A stretch of DNA of 64,000 nt from Gaertneriomyces semiglobifer (GCA_025558075.1 JAHLKF010000031.1:101517-165516), one strand, 5' to 3'; counted from the first letter of the stretch, positions 8,649 to 18,761 are shown. Numbers and translations: made by a program. Notes: generated from the letters alone by a model not told the origin.

Positions 8649-11600
8649 ATGCCATTGATACTTGATCCTATCAATAACAAAAATGTCCATGAGGGGTCAA
8701 AGCCTTACAAGACCCTCATGAACAAAGTTGCTAACGGAAATTTCAGTCGTAGGGGATGGAGTCGTTTACGTAAAGAAGCGCTTGAAGATATCATGATTGA
8801 CCATCTACCATTATACCTTGCTGAACAGCAAGAAAAAAGAAAAACTGATGCCAAACGTGCCGCAGATGCTAGAACACCGGCTCAACGTGCGGCAATCGCT
8901 CAAAGAGCCACTGCTACAAGGCAACAGAGGAAGGCTGATGAGGATGCTTGTATCGCTCTGGCTGTTCAAGAAAGGTTGCAAAAGGATAAAGAGGCAGCCG
9001 CTAAGAAGGCAGCCAAAACACGTAAGGCATCCCGATTACCACCACAGTCATGGTCATTACAATGGGTTCATCTTCTGTACTGGTGCGAATACAATGACAG
9101 GCCGTTTTATAGAGAGAGAAACTATACCGAAGGTGATCGTTTCGAGAAATCAAAAGATCATCGATACCATCAGGTGCAAGCAGTTCGTGCTGAAAAAGGA
9201 TCAGAATGGATGCCAGCAATTGCAGAAAGACAAGATGATTTTGAGAATGAACGTGAGGATAACAAAGATGCTCACTTCCGTGAATCACTCTCTGCCCAAA
9301 ACCCTCATGTCTTTAACAACGTGAGAGGAAATATGACTACTGAAATGGCCAAGGCCCTCATTGACAAGCACAAAAGGGAGGAAGGAATGCTTTTTCATGC
9401 GGATTCAGATAAGTATACAAACGACTTTATTATTTTGGAAACATTTGTTTTATCATGTGTGAACATCTCGACAGGTACACCCTTAGAACATATGATGCTC
9501 TTTGATGAGGCTCAAGACGGTAAGGACATTCGGCCTGAGCACATACCTACTGGAAGATGTGCAGTCAATGCAGTTAGAGTGGCATGGGGGTATGGCTTTG
9601 ACCGTGCTCAGCGTAAAGGCTCGAAAGAGATACTTGATGATGCATGGTTGATTTCAACTTTAGGTTTGACCTCTCTTGATGAAGGCATGAATCTCTCTCA
9701 TATCCAAACCTTATCCACAAAACTCGGTCGCATTGGTTTTGGTGCTCCATACTATTGTATTGACCTTGAAAAGGACTTTGTTGCTTGTCACTCATGTAGT
9801 GAAGATTGGCAAAAGAGAACAAGTATTAGGTGGGTTCTGCCTGCACTGTATGGCTTCATTTACAACAATCACTTTTCAATCATCACGGATCAAGACCTTC
9901 AAAAGTCTCTTTGTGAGAGATCTAAATCTCACGAAATGAAAGCCGATAGTGTCGATACACTCTTTGCTCGAAAAAACGATGGCAAATGTGATGAAGAGGC
10001 AAAGGAACAGCAATATTTCGTAATGGTAACAACGAATCGATGGGATCTTGTCCTTGAAAAGATACTGGAGATGGACTCACATGAAACGAACTGCATTTTC
10101 ATCTTGGAGGAATGTGATGAGTATCATCAACTCGAATCCTTGTTTCTGTCTTATGTCCAAACACACCGTAGAATTCCAGACATCAAGATTCATGTGACTA
10201 GCACTGGTGAAGCGCGGATACAATGTATCATGTTACCTAGCAAGAACCACATCACTTTGGATCAAGATTTCCAGACTCGGAGAACCATATGTGAAAAACT
10301 CGATATTGACTTTAGGAATCAATCCAAACCATCAATATCTGCATTTGTATTCAATGAGTTCTATCCAAATTTGAAGAAGTCGATGATGTCTCCAAAACTT
10401 ATGGATCTTTTCAACACCTTTACGAAACCCAGTATCTTTTATGGCAATTTCATTGGTGCTACCCCTAGAGAAGTGTATCAAGAAATGATTGCAAACAATG
10501 AACTGGTTGCTATCGACAAACCTAAATGTTATCAGTCAAGTTGGTACGAGATGCCTTTAGATTTCCCAGTGTTCTCCATATTTGATGATACAGAACTATA
10601 CTGTGCAGACAAGAGCAAGAATGGTACGGCTGCCGGTTGGTACTACATTGAAACAGAGAACGTTATCCCTTGCGAAGGGAATGGATGGTACTCTAATGTG
10701 ATACTCAAAAAATGCCGAGATGAGAAGATCCCACATGAAGTCACTCATATGATCATTGCCAGTCGACGAATCAAGCACGACTACTTTCGCTCATACATTG
10801 ACATGGTTGTCAGTAAAACCGGAAAAGATGCCAAAATTCTGATCAACAGTATGATTGGTTTGATAGGAAAGAGGTTCACTAAAGATCATCTCTCCACGTT
10901 ATTTGTTTCTGGAATAGATGAAGGCATTCATTACTTCAACAAATTCCAACTAGAGAAACAATGGATGCCGACAATTGCTCAAAAATTCTCAAAGGATCTA
11001 CATGGTGTCGATCTCTACCAAGTTACCGCAGCACGCACTGTCACCGACATGAATACTCATAGACCTATTCGTAAGCAAATTATTGATTATGCAAACTGCC
11101 TGCTTTACGACATGATCAAGAACACAGTAGGACATATTTCAAAGGTAGTTTCTGTGAAAACTGACTGTATCGTTGTGAAAAAGGGTGATGTCTTTATCGG
11201 GAATCTATACAAATACAGAATAGAAGACCGGTTGCCAGAAGTACACAAGCCCTTGAACCTGCCTCGAAGTACCCGAACGGTTGCAACCGACGATCCATTT
11301 CCAAACAGGGTTGAGTTGAAAATTCTCAAGGGTCAGGATGGTGCAAAGATGCTTCTAGATGCAGTCAAGGGACAATCTTGTAGAATTCAAGCAGGAGCCG
11401 GACATGGAAAATCTCATCTGTTGAAAGGACTTAAAAGTCATTTAGAAGATCAACAGCGCGAGGTTCTGGTTCTTGCACCTACCAATTGCGCCGCCTTCAA
11501 TATCGATGGAAAGACCATTCACAAAGGCTTGAAGATCTCTCCTGATGATGACGTCTCTCATCTGAAGCATCGTAAAAGACCAGATGACTTGCTTATTGAT

Positions 11601-12689
11601 GAGATCTCACAAATCCCGTCTTATCTGTGGAATATGATTGCTGTCTACAAGCGAAAAGGATGTCGAGTGTTTCTCTTTGGTGACTCTTATCAGTTACCTC
11701 CAGTGGAACCTACTGAAGATATATACTCCCAAGACTATCTCGAAACAAATGCGGTAAGTGACATTGCGGATGGCAACTTTGTTGTACTTACTGAAAACCA
11801 TCGCTTCACTAGTGACCCATCTAACCGTATGCACGAAGTAGTAGACGCTATTCAAGCAAATGATTTCGAGAAGCATCTCTCTGAACTCTATGTCGATGAT
11901 GTTACATGGCGGTCATACAAGATGAACATTGCCTTCACCAACCGAATGTGTCATCACATTAACAAGTTGCACATGGAGCACGATGGACAAATTGCTCAGA
12001 AAAACAGGAAGAAAATACTCTTTTCACCAAAGATCGAAAAGGATCGAAAGTCACAAGATTGCTCCTTTGTCAAAGGATCTCCTGTGATTGTTCGTAAAGG
12101 CTTCTCTTCAAAAGGTGTTAAGGTTATCAAGATGACACGATGGTATGTTGTTGACTGGGACGACAGAAATGTGAAATGTTGCACCGATCATGGCTCAACA
12201 TGTAGTGTCTCTCGCAAGAACTTTCAAAAGTTCTTCTTGTCAGGGTATTGCACTACAGTTCACAAAGCACAAGGTCAAACATTCAAACAACATTTTGTGA
12301 TTCATAAAGTCTCCAAAATGACTAAGAAGATGTTGTACACTGCGGTAAGTAGGTCATCTCATAGTAAGTACGTCCATTTTTCAAAAATTCAGTTGAAGGA
12401 TCAAATGAGTGATCCATCTTTCATTGCTTATCTCAGGCAACGGTTTGCACATGTTGAAGGTTGCACCTTTGAAGAGTTCCTCCGATATATTCAAGATTCT
12501 TTGAACAAATCTCAATACTTAAAGGGTATGTCTTGGAACAACTACGGTTGGGACTTTGAAATTGATCACATTGTTCCACAAGCAGAAGGTGGATCAGATC
12601 ACTACACAAACTTAGCACCTTTGGATATTTCCGAAAACAGACGAAAGCAAAAGCGACACGATGACGTGTTATTGAACAAGACTCTTTGA
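8649..12689 (+). CDS. Viral DNA polymerase - SF1 helicase - HNH fusion
   Basis: A 1346-aa replication protein with these parts in order. (1) A Lys/Ala-rich helix, ~60-125. (2) A region with a Cys and a His in protease-like contexts (GRCAVNAV, C~304; NNHFSII, H~408). (3) A polymerase palm: motif A-like AIDKPKCYQSS (D~623), NSMIGLIGKR (~731-742) and VKTDCIVV (D~838), fitting the transposon/virus polymerase group. (4) A Pif1/RecD-like SF1 helicase: Walker A GAGHGKS ~916-922, Walker B LLIDEISQIP ~981-990, GDSYQLPPV ~1010, VHKAQGQT ~1204. (5) A C-terminal HNH (FEIDHIVPQAEGG ~1303 and N-rich end). Polymerase-SF1 fusions are known in PLVs; the Cys/His domain and the terminal HNH are less usual. It should replicate element A DNA. 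The ORF is intact. Confidence 0.72.
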   Translation: MPLILDPINNKNVHEGSKPYKTLMNKVANGNFSRRGWSRLRKEALEDIMIDHLPLYLAEQQEKRKTDAKRAADARTPAQRAAIAQRATATRQQRKADEDACIALAVQERLQKDKEAAAKKAAKTRKASRLPPQSWSLQWVHLLYWCEYNDRPFYRERNYTEGDRFEKSKDHRYHQVQAVRAEKGSEWMPAIAERQDDFENEREDNKDAHFRESLSAQNPHVFNNVRGNMTTEMAKALIDKHKREEGMLFHADSDKYTNDFIILETFVLSCVNISTGTPLEHMMLFDEAQDGKDIRPEHIPTGRCAVNAVRVAWGYGFDRAQRKGSKEILDDAWLISTLGLTSLDEGMNLSHIQTLSTKLGRIGFGAPYYCIDLEKDFVACHSCSEDWQKRTSIRWVLPALYGFIYNNHFSIITDQDLQKSLCERSKSHEMKADSVDTLFARKNDGKCDEEAKEQQYFVMVTTNRWDLVLEKILEMDSHETNCIFILEECDEYHQLESLFLSYVQTHRRIPDIKIHVTSTGEARIQCIMLPSKNHITLDQDFQTRRTICEKLDIDFRNQSKPSISAFVFNEFYPNLKKSMMSPKLMDLFNTFTKPSIFYGNFIGATPREVYQEMIANNELVAIDKPKCYQSSWYEMPLDFPVFSIFDDTELYCADKSKNGTAAGWYYIETENVIPCEGNGWYSNVILKKCRDEKIPHEVTHMIIASRRIKHDYFRSYIDMVVSKTGKDAKILINSMIGLIGKRFTKDHLSTLFVSGIDEGIHYFNKFQLEKQWMPTIAQKFSKDLHGVDLYQVTAARTVTDMNTHRPIRKQIIDYANCLLYDMIKNTVGHISKVVSVKTDCIVVKKGDVFIGNLYKYRIEDRLPEVHKPLNLPRSTRTVATDDPFPNRVELKILKGQDGAKMLLDAVKGQSCRIQAGAGHGKSHLLKGLKSHLEDQQREVLVLAPTNCAAFNIDGKTIHKGLKISPDDDVSHLKHRKRPDDLLIDEISQIPSYLWNMIAVYKRKGCRVFLFGDSYQLPPVEPTEDIYSQDYLETNAVSDIADGNFVVLTENHRFTSDPSNRMHEVVDAIQANDFEKHLSELYVDDVTWRSYKMNIAFTNRMCHHINKLHMEHDGQIAQKNRKKILFSPKIEKDRKSQDCSFVKGSPVIVRKGFSSKGVKVIKMTRWYVVDWDDRNVKCCTDHGSTCSVSRKNFQKFFLSGYCTTVHKAQGQTFKQHFVIHKVSKMTKKMLYTAVSRSSHSKYVHFSKIQLKDQMSDPSFIAYLRQRFAHVEGCTFEEFLRYIQDSLNKSQYLKGMSWNNYGWDFEIDHIVPQAEGGSDHYTNLAPLDISENRRKQKRHDDVLLNKTL

Positions 12690-12726
12690 ATCAGATCCTG
12701 CTTTTTTTGTAGATGCATAACAAAGA

Positions 12727-13878
12727 ATGGAAGAACTTCGCGCACTGTACTATTCGCCTGGGGCACCTTCTTCAGCAAGTGGGCTACAAAAGCTCTTGAA
12801 GAAGAAGAAAGGTGTCAATTTGACACTGACGACCATCAAAAAGTTTCTTGAAGGTGAAAGGTCGCATCAGATTCATCATAAGAAGAAGCGACTGAACCTG
12901 AATGTCACAAGAACATTTGCTCCATTCGATGTATGGGAAAGCGACTGCTTAGCACTGGGACAAGATGCTCACTCGAAACAAAATCATGGTTTTGCACATA
13001 TACTAGTCTGTGTTGACCGTTTCTCTAAAATGGTATGGACTCATCCCTTGAAACGTCTAGATGAACATAGTGTAACAAAAGCCATGCAGACAATCCTAGA
13101 TCAATCCCTTGAAACATATAAGATGCGTCCAAATCATTTAGTGACCGACGCTGGTGGTGCATACGTGTCAAAAACCTTCTCAAATCTCATGAATGATTAT
13201 GCTATTACCCACAAGATAACATATATGGCTCATCAAGCGGAACGTATGATCAAATCACTCAAGGGGGCTATCGGGCGAATTCTTACACATCGAAAGGACA
13301 ACAAGTGGAGTGATGTACTTCCCGACCTGACGGATACAGTCAATGATACAGATCATCGTGGGATTGGAATGTCATCAAAAGAGGCAATTGAGCAGCCACA
13401 TAAAGCGCTTGAAAATCTCGGAAAATACTGGAAGAGCATACATCAAGTTGAGCCGGAAGTATTCTCGGCTGGTGATCATGTGAGAATTCGACATGAAGGA
13501 AATGTGTTCCGCAAACCCCATTGCGAGGTCTTCTCAAGCGATGTATACACCATCCAAAACGTGCTGAAACCTAGCAACGCTTTACAATCGACAAAGTATG
13601 CCATCAAAGGTATACCGAACCGAGTTTTCAATTATAACGATCTCATTCGAACAGACGAGCCAGCAACTGTGATCTCAAGGAAACCACAGATAGATCGGTT
13701 TCAAAAACAAGCCGCCCGCGAATTGGCGGATCTTTGTGACCTTGTTCGTCAGGATACTATCCTTCCCCAAAAGTTGAGGTCGCAGCGGAAGAGCAAGAAG
13801 ATCTCGCTCAAACGCATTCGTCCTAAGAATCAATTCCTTTATGTGGACATTCCTGTGAAAAAGAAGATTCCGCGATAA
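12727..13878 (+). CDS. rve-family DDE integrase (PLV A)
   Basis: A 383-aa Polinton/retrovirus-type integrase. Catalytic residues are D73 (VWESDCLAL), D141 (HLVTDAGGAY) and E172 (HQAERMIKSLKG); the typical FSKMVW beta-strand segment lies between the first two. D141 and E172 are separated by 30 residues, shorter than the usual ~35, so a few residues are missing in the loop before the Glu. An SH3-like C-terminal domain is suggested by SAGDHVRIRHEG. No chromodomain is visible, unlike the element B integrase. It inserts element DNA into host chromosomes. It follows the polymerase by 37 bp on the same strand and is the last gene of element A before the junction with the inverted module. Confidence 0.8.
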   Translation: MEELRALYYSPGAPSSASGLQKLLKKKKGVNLTLTTIKKFLEGERSHQIHHKKKRLNLNVTRTFAPFDVWESDCLALGQDAHSKQNHGFAHILVCVDRFSKMVWTHPLKRLDEHSVTKAMQTILDQSLETYKMRPNHLVTDAGGAYVSKTFSNLMNDYAITHKITYMAHQAERMIKSLKGAIGRILTHRKDNKWSDVLPDLTDTVNDTDHRGIGMSSKEAIEQPHKALENLGKYWKSIHQVEPEVFSAGDHVRIRHEGNVFRKPHCEVFSSDVYTIQNVLKPSNALQSTKYAIKGIPNRVFNYNDLIRTDEPATVISRKPQIDRFQKQAARELADLCDLVRQDTILPQKLRSQRKSKKISLKRIRPKNQFLYVDIPVKKKIPR

Positions 13879-14199
13879 CGCACTTGCGGCGACTAGACGA
13901 TGTAGGCAAAAGAAAAGCGGTAAGTGCGCGAGCTTTACATCCTCACCTTCTTATCAAGGGAATCCGACATTTCCATTCTCTATATGCACCTAGTCCATAG
14001 GCAACAAAACGTGGCTATTTAAAGAAAAGGACATATCTAGTTTTTTAACACAAAGTTTACAAAGTTTGTAGTTTTATGGTTTTTCTCCAGCTCTCTACAT
14101 CGCTCTACATAAATTCAAAATCCGATTTTTTCCGAAAATTGCCCATAGGAATAAGTAGGCAGAGAAAGCCTCCTGCTCGGCCGTTCTGGCACCCTCTGC
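13879..14199. other. AT-rich gap and junction of element A with module E
   Basis: 321 bp with no convincing gene. It holds T- and A-rich tracts and TTTACAAAG-type repeats (about 14,050-14,070). At about 14,200 the sequence abruptly becomes the inverted copy of 25,985 downward, so this gap contains the true right end of element A or a deletion junction. I see no matching terminal repeat because element A's left end is outside the window. Confidence 0.4.
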
Positions 14200-16568
14200 A
14201 GCACTTGGAACTACCTGCTCCTGCCAAAAAGCGCAAGTACACCAGGAAAGACACTGCAAACGCGTCCAATTCAAAACCGAAGAAGAAAGTGGATGATTAC
14301 ATTATCGAGCTCCCGCGTATGGAATTAGAGTGTGCAGACGGCTTCTCTTACCATAAGGCGACACCGGATGAACAACTCCCTGCCATGCCCAATCCTCCTC
14401 GGTACGACAAGTTTCAGTTATACCATACATACAATCGCCGAGTGCTCGCCTGGTGTAAGCACGTCGGTCTCACCTTTGAAGATTTCTGGGAGTGGTGCAA
14501 GCAAAAGGACGATAGCCCTGATCGAAAATCCAGGTACAGCCGCATATGGAAGGATGCGGATGTCGACAAGTACCCACCCAAGGATAACTTTATGAAGGCA
14601 TCGTTGGCAGTGGTGTACAAGAACATTCAAAAGCATCATCCGGTCAAGCAGATGCTCCAATCATTGAACAAGACATTTGACCTCGACATCAATCGTCGCT
14701 TCCTCCGTGTGGACGATCTGATTTCCCACCAGGATAAACGATGCATCCTCCTTCAACTCCCGACCGGTAGTGGAAAGTCACAGGCTGTTCTCGAGTTGCT
14801 GAAGTGGTACAGTGAGAAGAACCCCAACCATCGCATTCTTTGGTTGACATGTCGTATCACTTTGACCAACGACCAGAGGACACGTCTCAGAGATACTACG
14901 GCACTTCCTTGGATATTTTACTTGGATGCACATGGATCCGCCAAGAAGGAATTGATGAAGAAATCGAATCCTCAGCACTTTGTGTGCTCCGTCCAGTCTG
15001 CATACATGATAAACAAGCCTTATGATCTTGTCATCATGGATGAATCCGAAACACTATTGAGGAGTTTTGAAGGCGAAGCAAAATGTCACAAACGTGGTTC
15101 AAAGGACCGACGTCTCCTTCACTGGAAAATCTTGGAGACGACCATTACAAACGCCAAACAGACCATCTGGATGGACGCTTTGTTGACCAATGCCAGTATC
15201 CCTCTTGCTCAAGATCTCTGCGGGGAGGTTTTCAAGATAGGTGCTCAACCATACCATGTCCCTCAACGTAACGCGATCCGGGTCAAGTCAGAGCCAGATT
15301 TCTTCAACAAAATCCAGGTAGCCTTGCAGAATGGTGAAAAGCTATTCATTTGTACGGGGAACAAGGGATCCACCACTCCTGACAGCGAATGCTTCCTATC
15401 TGTTGAAGGAATCTACTCGACCATCATGCGTATGTTCCCTAATTGGGAGTATGGGAAACAGATTTTGAGATATTATGCGGATCGCAAAGATGAAAAAGAA
15501 GGATTGCGAGAAGTCTTGTCTGCTTGGGGGCATCCTGATATACGTGTAGTGATTGGGAATTCATCACTCGCTGTGGGAGTCAACTATGACCCAACGCCAG
15601 AACAACAAAAAGACTACAGGCTCTTTGACAAGGTATTGGTTGTACTTCAGCCGCCAGCTCTATCACCTCGGGACTCTACTCAAGTTGTGGGATGTGTGAG
15701 GAAAACCACAACCAACGAGATCTACTACCTTGCCACTCGCGGTACCACAGGAGCAGATTTCTATCACAATGATGGGCTTGCTGATTCACTCTCTCAGCTG
15801 TCGCCTGCGTATGCCCACCTGAGGAAGAACATGAGGACAGAAACTTTGGTATCTTCATGCAAAGGATACATGACCATTGTCCGTGAGATGTTCCTCATGA
15901 ACAATATTGTCATGGCAAAGGATGACATTGAAGCTATCATTGAAGAGGACGAAGAAGAAAAGGCAAACGAGTTCTGCAATACCGACTTGAGTATGTACCG
16001 TTGGAAGAACATTGGAGACATTACCGAAGATGAAAAGAAAAAGATTCTTCAACTCGTGGTCTACCAGGATGCAACCATCACACAAATACTCAAACTATAC
16101 AAGTACAATTTCTGGGAACGGTTTATACCCATTGAGGAGGACTTGTACGAACTGTACTGGGACAGGTTCAAACCATGTGCTGATCAACTACACATGATAG
16201 GCATCACCAGACGCAAAGACAAAGATCTCCCTGAAGAACATCAATACAAGATGAAACTTGCAGCTCGACACTTGTGCAAGTTGTTCCAAGAGAATAATGT
16301 GGATATTATGAATCCGGACAAGTTCAAGATTACCAAGAACTTCAAGTGGAGTGTTCAACTGCATGAGATCAAACGTATCTTTGACTTTTTATCGCGTCCG
16401 CCAACAACTCTTAGGATGGATCTGTTCGCCAAAGTCTTGAATACAGCGTTCGGGACCGAGTTAGTGTACAAAGACTTTCCCAACGAAAAGAATCGAAAGT
16501 ACTACGAATGGAAAACCAAATACTTTCCTTGTGATCCTCACCATATTCGATCTTTGGAAGAACTTTAG
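14076..16568 (+). pseudogene. OBP-like helicase, primase half missing (module E copy)
   Basis: The frame is 830 aa long, but only codons from about 14,200 on match the complete gene at 23,621-26,672. The first ~42 residues are unrelated junction sequence, and the AEP primase domain is absent. The remaining helicase is intact: Walker A LPTGSGKS (~229-236), MDESETLLRSF (~320; DE box of an SF2 helicase), a Q-rich later motif and a long C-terminal extension. The arrangement resembles origin-binding-protein helicases of herpesviruses and giant viruses. At the site where the other copy is frameshifted, this copy is in frame. It could still make a helicase but not a primase. It is followed by the recombinase on the same strand. 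Confidence 0.65.
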
Positions 16569-16711
16569 CACTTTTATCCATTGTTCGATCGATGAAAAAG
16601 GTTATTCGATTAAAGGTAAACGTCATATTTTTTTCAAAGCTTGTATATAAAGACAAATATATTTTCGCCTTCAGATTGTTGTCCACCTCCATCCGTATCT
16701 CATTCTCCAAA

Positions 16712-17728
16712 ATGGACCGCGAAAGTATCAAAGGTATTCTCGAAGCCAATTTGAACGCGACTAGCGTCGAGATCAAGAAGCGCGCCAAGTACCTTTTAGC
16801 TATCCTCAATGAGGGTCTGCTTGACGATCTTTACAATGTGGAGGTGCAGGACTTGGCTAAGCGGTTGTTTGATCGGACGCAAGATCCTCGCAAAGGTAGA
16901 AATTCAACCATGGAGAATGTCGTCAAGTCTCATCTAGGTTATGTTTGTACGCTGCTTTCTACTGACATTCCTGGATTCAAAGACGACGAGGTACGTCAAC
17001 AGTACGTTCTGAAAATCAGGTCATACCAGGATAGTTTCGCTCCAAAGCATCGCAAGGAGGGAAAGTTCTCCAACAAGGAGAAGGAGGCGTTGGACAATGC
17101 TGAAGTGGATATTGAGACATTTGAGAAACTGTTTGAAACAGTCAAGACACTTACTGAAGACATGCTCCAGATGCTGCAGAACAATGTTTCTTTGGACAAA
17201 GAACAGTTGTTGAATCTGCAATTGGTTATCATATTGAATCTGCTGTTGAATGAACCAAATGTTCGTTTGAGTCCATATGCAAAGTTGAAATTTGATGGGA
17301 ACTGTCTGGATGACAACATTATTGTTTTTGAAGGACATGAGATGGGTAAGATTGTACTGATCTTCAACACTGTCAAAACGGTGGGTGTCCCAATCATCCT
17401 TTCAGTGTCGAATGAACCGTTGAAAAAGATGATGCACGCGTACTTTGATCGCTACCGGAAAGACCACAAGGACCATAGATACTTGTTCCAGAAGAAGACC
17501 AAGCGTCCTTTTTCAGCTGATGAACTTCAAAAAGGAATCAATCAGTTGCTTCGTAAGCACTTTGCAGATGGATTGACTTCAAGGCTGATCCGTATTATCG
17601 AAACCATCACTTCCTATGAAACTGACAAGCAGTTCAGCTACCGCGAGTTGGAGATGATGTCCTTTGCACGCAATCACTCTATCAAAGAGGGACACTTGTA
17701 TAATCGTACCAAGCGTAGCAATGTCTAG
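16712..17728 (+). CDS. Tyrosine recombinase (module E copy)
   Basis: 338 aa from the ATG at 16,712; the frame extends upstream to 16,592, but a TATATAAAG box at 16,644-16,652 makes the later ATG likely. The catalytic core is visible: R185 (EPNVRLSPY), K222 in FNTVKTVGVPIIL (the beta-hairpin Lys), R291/R294 (TSRLIRI), H322 (ARNHS) and Y330 (HLYNR). The N-terminal half is a helical SAM-like DNA-binding domain. The usual HxxR box has lost its first His. Tyrosine recombinases integrate or resolve DNA at sites made of inverted arms around a short spacer. Just such hairpins lie 190 bp downstream. It is the last gene before the terminal repeat. Confidence 0.72.
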   Translation: MDRESIKGILEANLNATSVEIKKRAKYLLAILNEGLLDDLYNVEVQDLAKRLFDRTQDPRKGRNSTMENVVKSHLGYVCTLLSTDIPGFKDDEVRQQYVLKIRSYQDSFAPKHRKEGKFSNKEKEALDNAEVDIETFEKLFETVKTLTEDMLQMLQNNVSLDKEQLLNLQLVIILNLLLNEPNVRLSPYAKLKFDGNCLDDNIIVFEGHEMGKIVLIFNTVKTVGVPIILSVSNEPLKKMMHAYFDRYRKDHKDHRYLFQKKTKRPFSADELQKGINQLLRKHFADGLTSRLIRIIETITSYETDKQFSYRELEMMSFARNHSIKEGHLYNRTKRSNV

Positions 17729-17916
17729 TTTCAGTCCTATTGTTTTGTATGTAAAGTTTGTTGTTTCGTCAAGTAATATGAGCTTTTGTTTTACATGATC
17801 TGCTGTCCAATGGCATCCCGCGCGAGAACGTTTCCAAAAAGTGGAGAAAACATATCAGTTTCCGCTCGGATATCTATCCAAGTTTCCTTTGAAAGTATCC
17901 CGTCAAGCTTTTTTCT

Positions 17917-17992
17917 TCTCCCTTTATCTTACTTTTGGAAACTGTTGATTGTATATATGTATCAACAGTTTCCAATTTCCTCAAAGGGGAGA
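17917..17992. promoter_or_regulatory. Two-part hairpin 1 in the terminal repeat (candidate recombination/origin site)
   Basis: An inner perfect inverted repeat of 15 bp (TTGGAAACTGTTGAT / ATCAACAGTTTCCAA) surrounds an 11-nt spacer (17,950-17,960). An outer stem TCTCCCTTT / AAAGGGGAGA encloses it. The geometry (13-15-bp arms and short AT-rich spacer) is like core sites of tyrosine recombinases. The same hairpin recurs at 22,200-22,275, 44,625-44,700 and, mutated, near 26,855-26,930. Confidence 0.55.
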
Positions 17993-18341
17993 CTGAAAAG
18001 CTACTGCGAGGACGAATGGAAACGTTTTGTGACGGTTCATAAAGGATGTAAGGAGGAAATCCAGTGTCGCGACGGGAAGCGCGGGCAACATGTATATTGA
18101 GGAACGGTGACAAAGTTGTCGTCGAGAGGCTACACGGGAAGCGCGTTTGCCTGAAGACTCCAAGGGCTACAAGGGCTACATGAATGTTGTATGACGCTTG
18201 TAGCCTATGTAGCCTTTTGTACTAGACACTTAACCGAGAAGCTGTAGCCAGGTAGAACGTTTCCAAAAAGTGGGGAAAACATATCAGTTTCCTCTCGAGT
18301 ACTTATCCAAGTTTCTTTCAAGGTATCCCGTCAAGCTTATT

Positions 18342-18420
18342 GATCTCCTATTTTAAAGATTGGAAACTTGCAGATAGTATATTGTATCAAAAGTTTCCAA
18401 TTCTGACAAAATAGGAGATC
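18342..18420. promoter_or_regulatory. Two-part hairpin 2 in the terminal repeat
   Basis: Outer stem GATCTCCTATTTT / AAAATAGGAGATC and inner ATTGGAAACTT / AAGTTTCCAAT around a TA-rich centre. It is related to hairpin 1 and lies ~425 bp from it. The copy at 45,050-45,130 has a better inner stem (CAACAGTTTCC). The paired design suggests binding by a dimeric or tetrameric protein. Confidence 0.5.
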
Positions 18421-18641
18421 AAAAACGCTGCCGTGAAGGATGCAGAGATACTGTATGACGGTTTCTTCAACGATTCTTCAATCGATGTATTAGAAAATGT
18501 CGTGAAGATGTATGAACGACCACATGACGCTCCAATGACGTCCTGTGAGGTCACATGACCGCTTCTATCGGCTTGGTGGTGGCAGCCAAACGGCTTGGTG
18601 GTGGCAACCAAGTGGTGGTAAGTGTTAGGGTTCACTGCCAC

Positions 18642-18698
18642 TGTCACAGTGCACCACAATCTGGTGGTCAGACCACCAGATTGTGGTGCACTGTGACA
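18642..18698. repeat. Perfect 57-bp palindrome
   Basis: Two 28-bp arms (starting TGTCACAGTGCACC, ending GGTGCACTGTGACA) around one central A. It overlaps the last 10 bp of the terminal repeat, so the terminal repeat ends inside one arm. An identical palindrome is at 45,350-45,406. Confidence 0.85.
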
Positions 18699-18761
18699 AC
18701 GAAGGTGTCAATGGTCTGGGCGAAAGAAGCAACTGTACGATCAAATGCACCACCCGCGCCG

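Larger units (their letters stand above)
17825..18651. repeat. 827-bp terminal repeat (third copy, module E)
   Basis: Nearly identical to 44,533-45,359 in the same orientation and to the reverse complement of 21,539-22,364. It begins AGAACGTTTCCAAAAAGTGG and ends CCACTGTCACAGTG. Inside are two related sub-units (starting 17,825 and ~18,251) that each carry GTTTCC boxes and a long hairpin, then GGCTAC/GTAGCC repeats (18,160-18,230), then CTTGGTGGTGGCA repeats (18,575-18,620). No gene is seen in it. Confidence 0.8.

Noticed and set aside
16411..16809. Minus-strand frame of 132 codons spanning the helicase end and recombinase start (also 23,380-23,778 in the other arm)
   Set aside because: It lies across the promoter and two genes of the plus strand and has no recognisable protein features.
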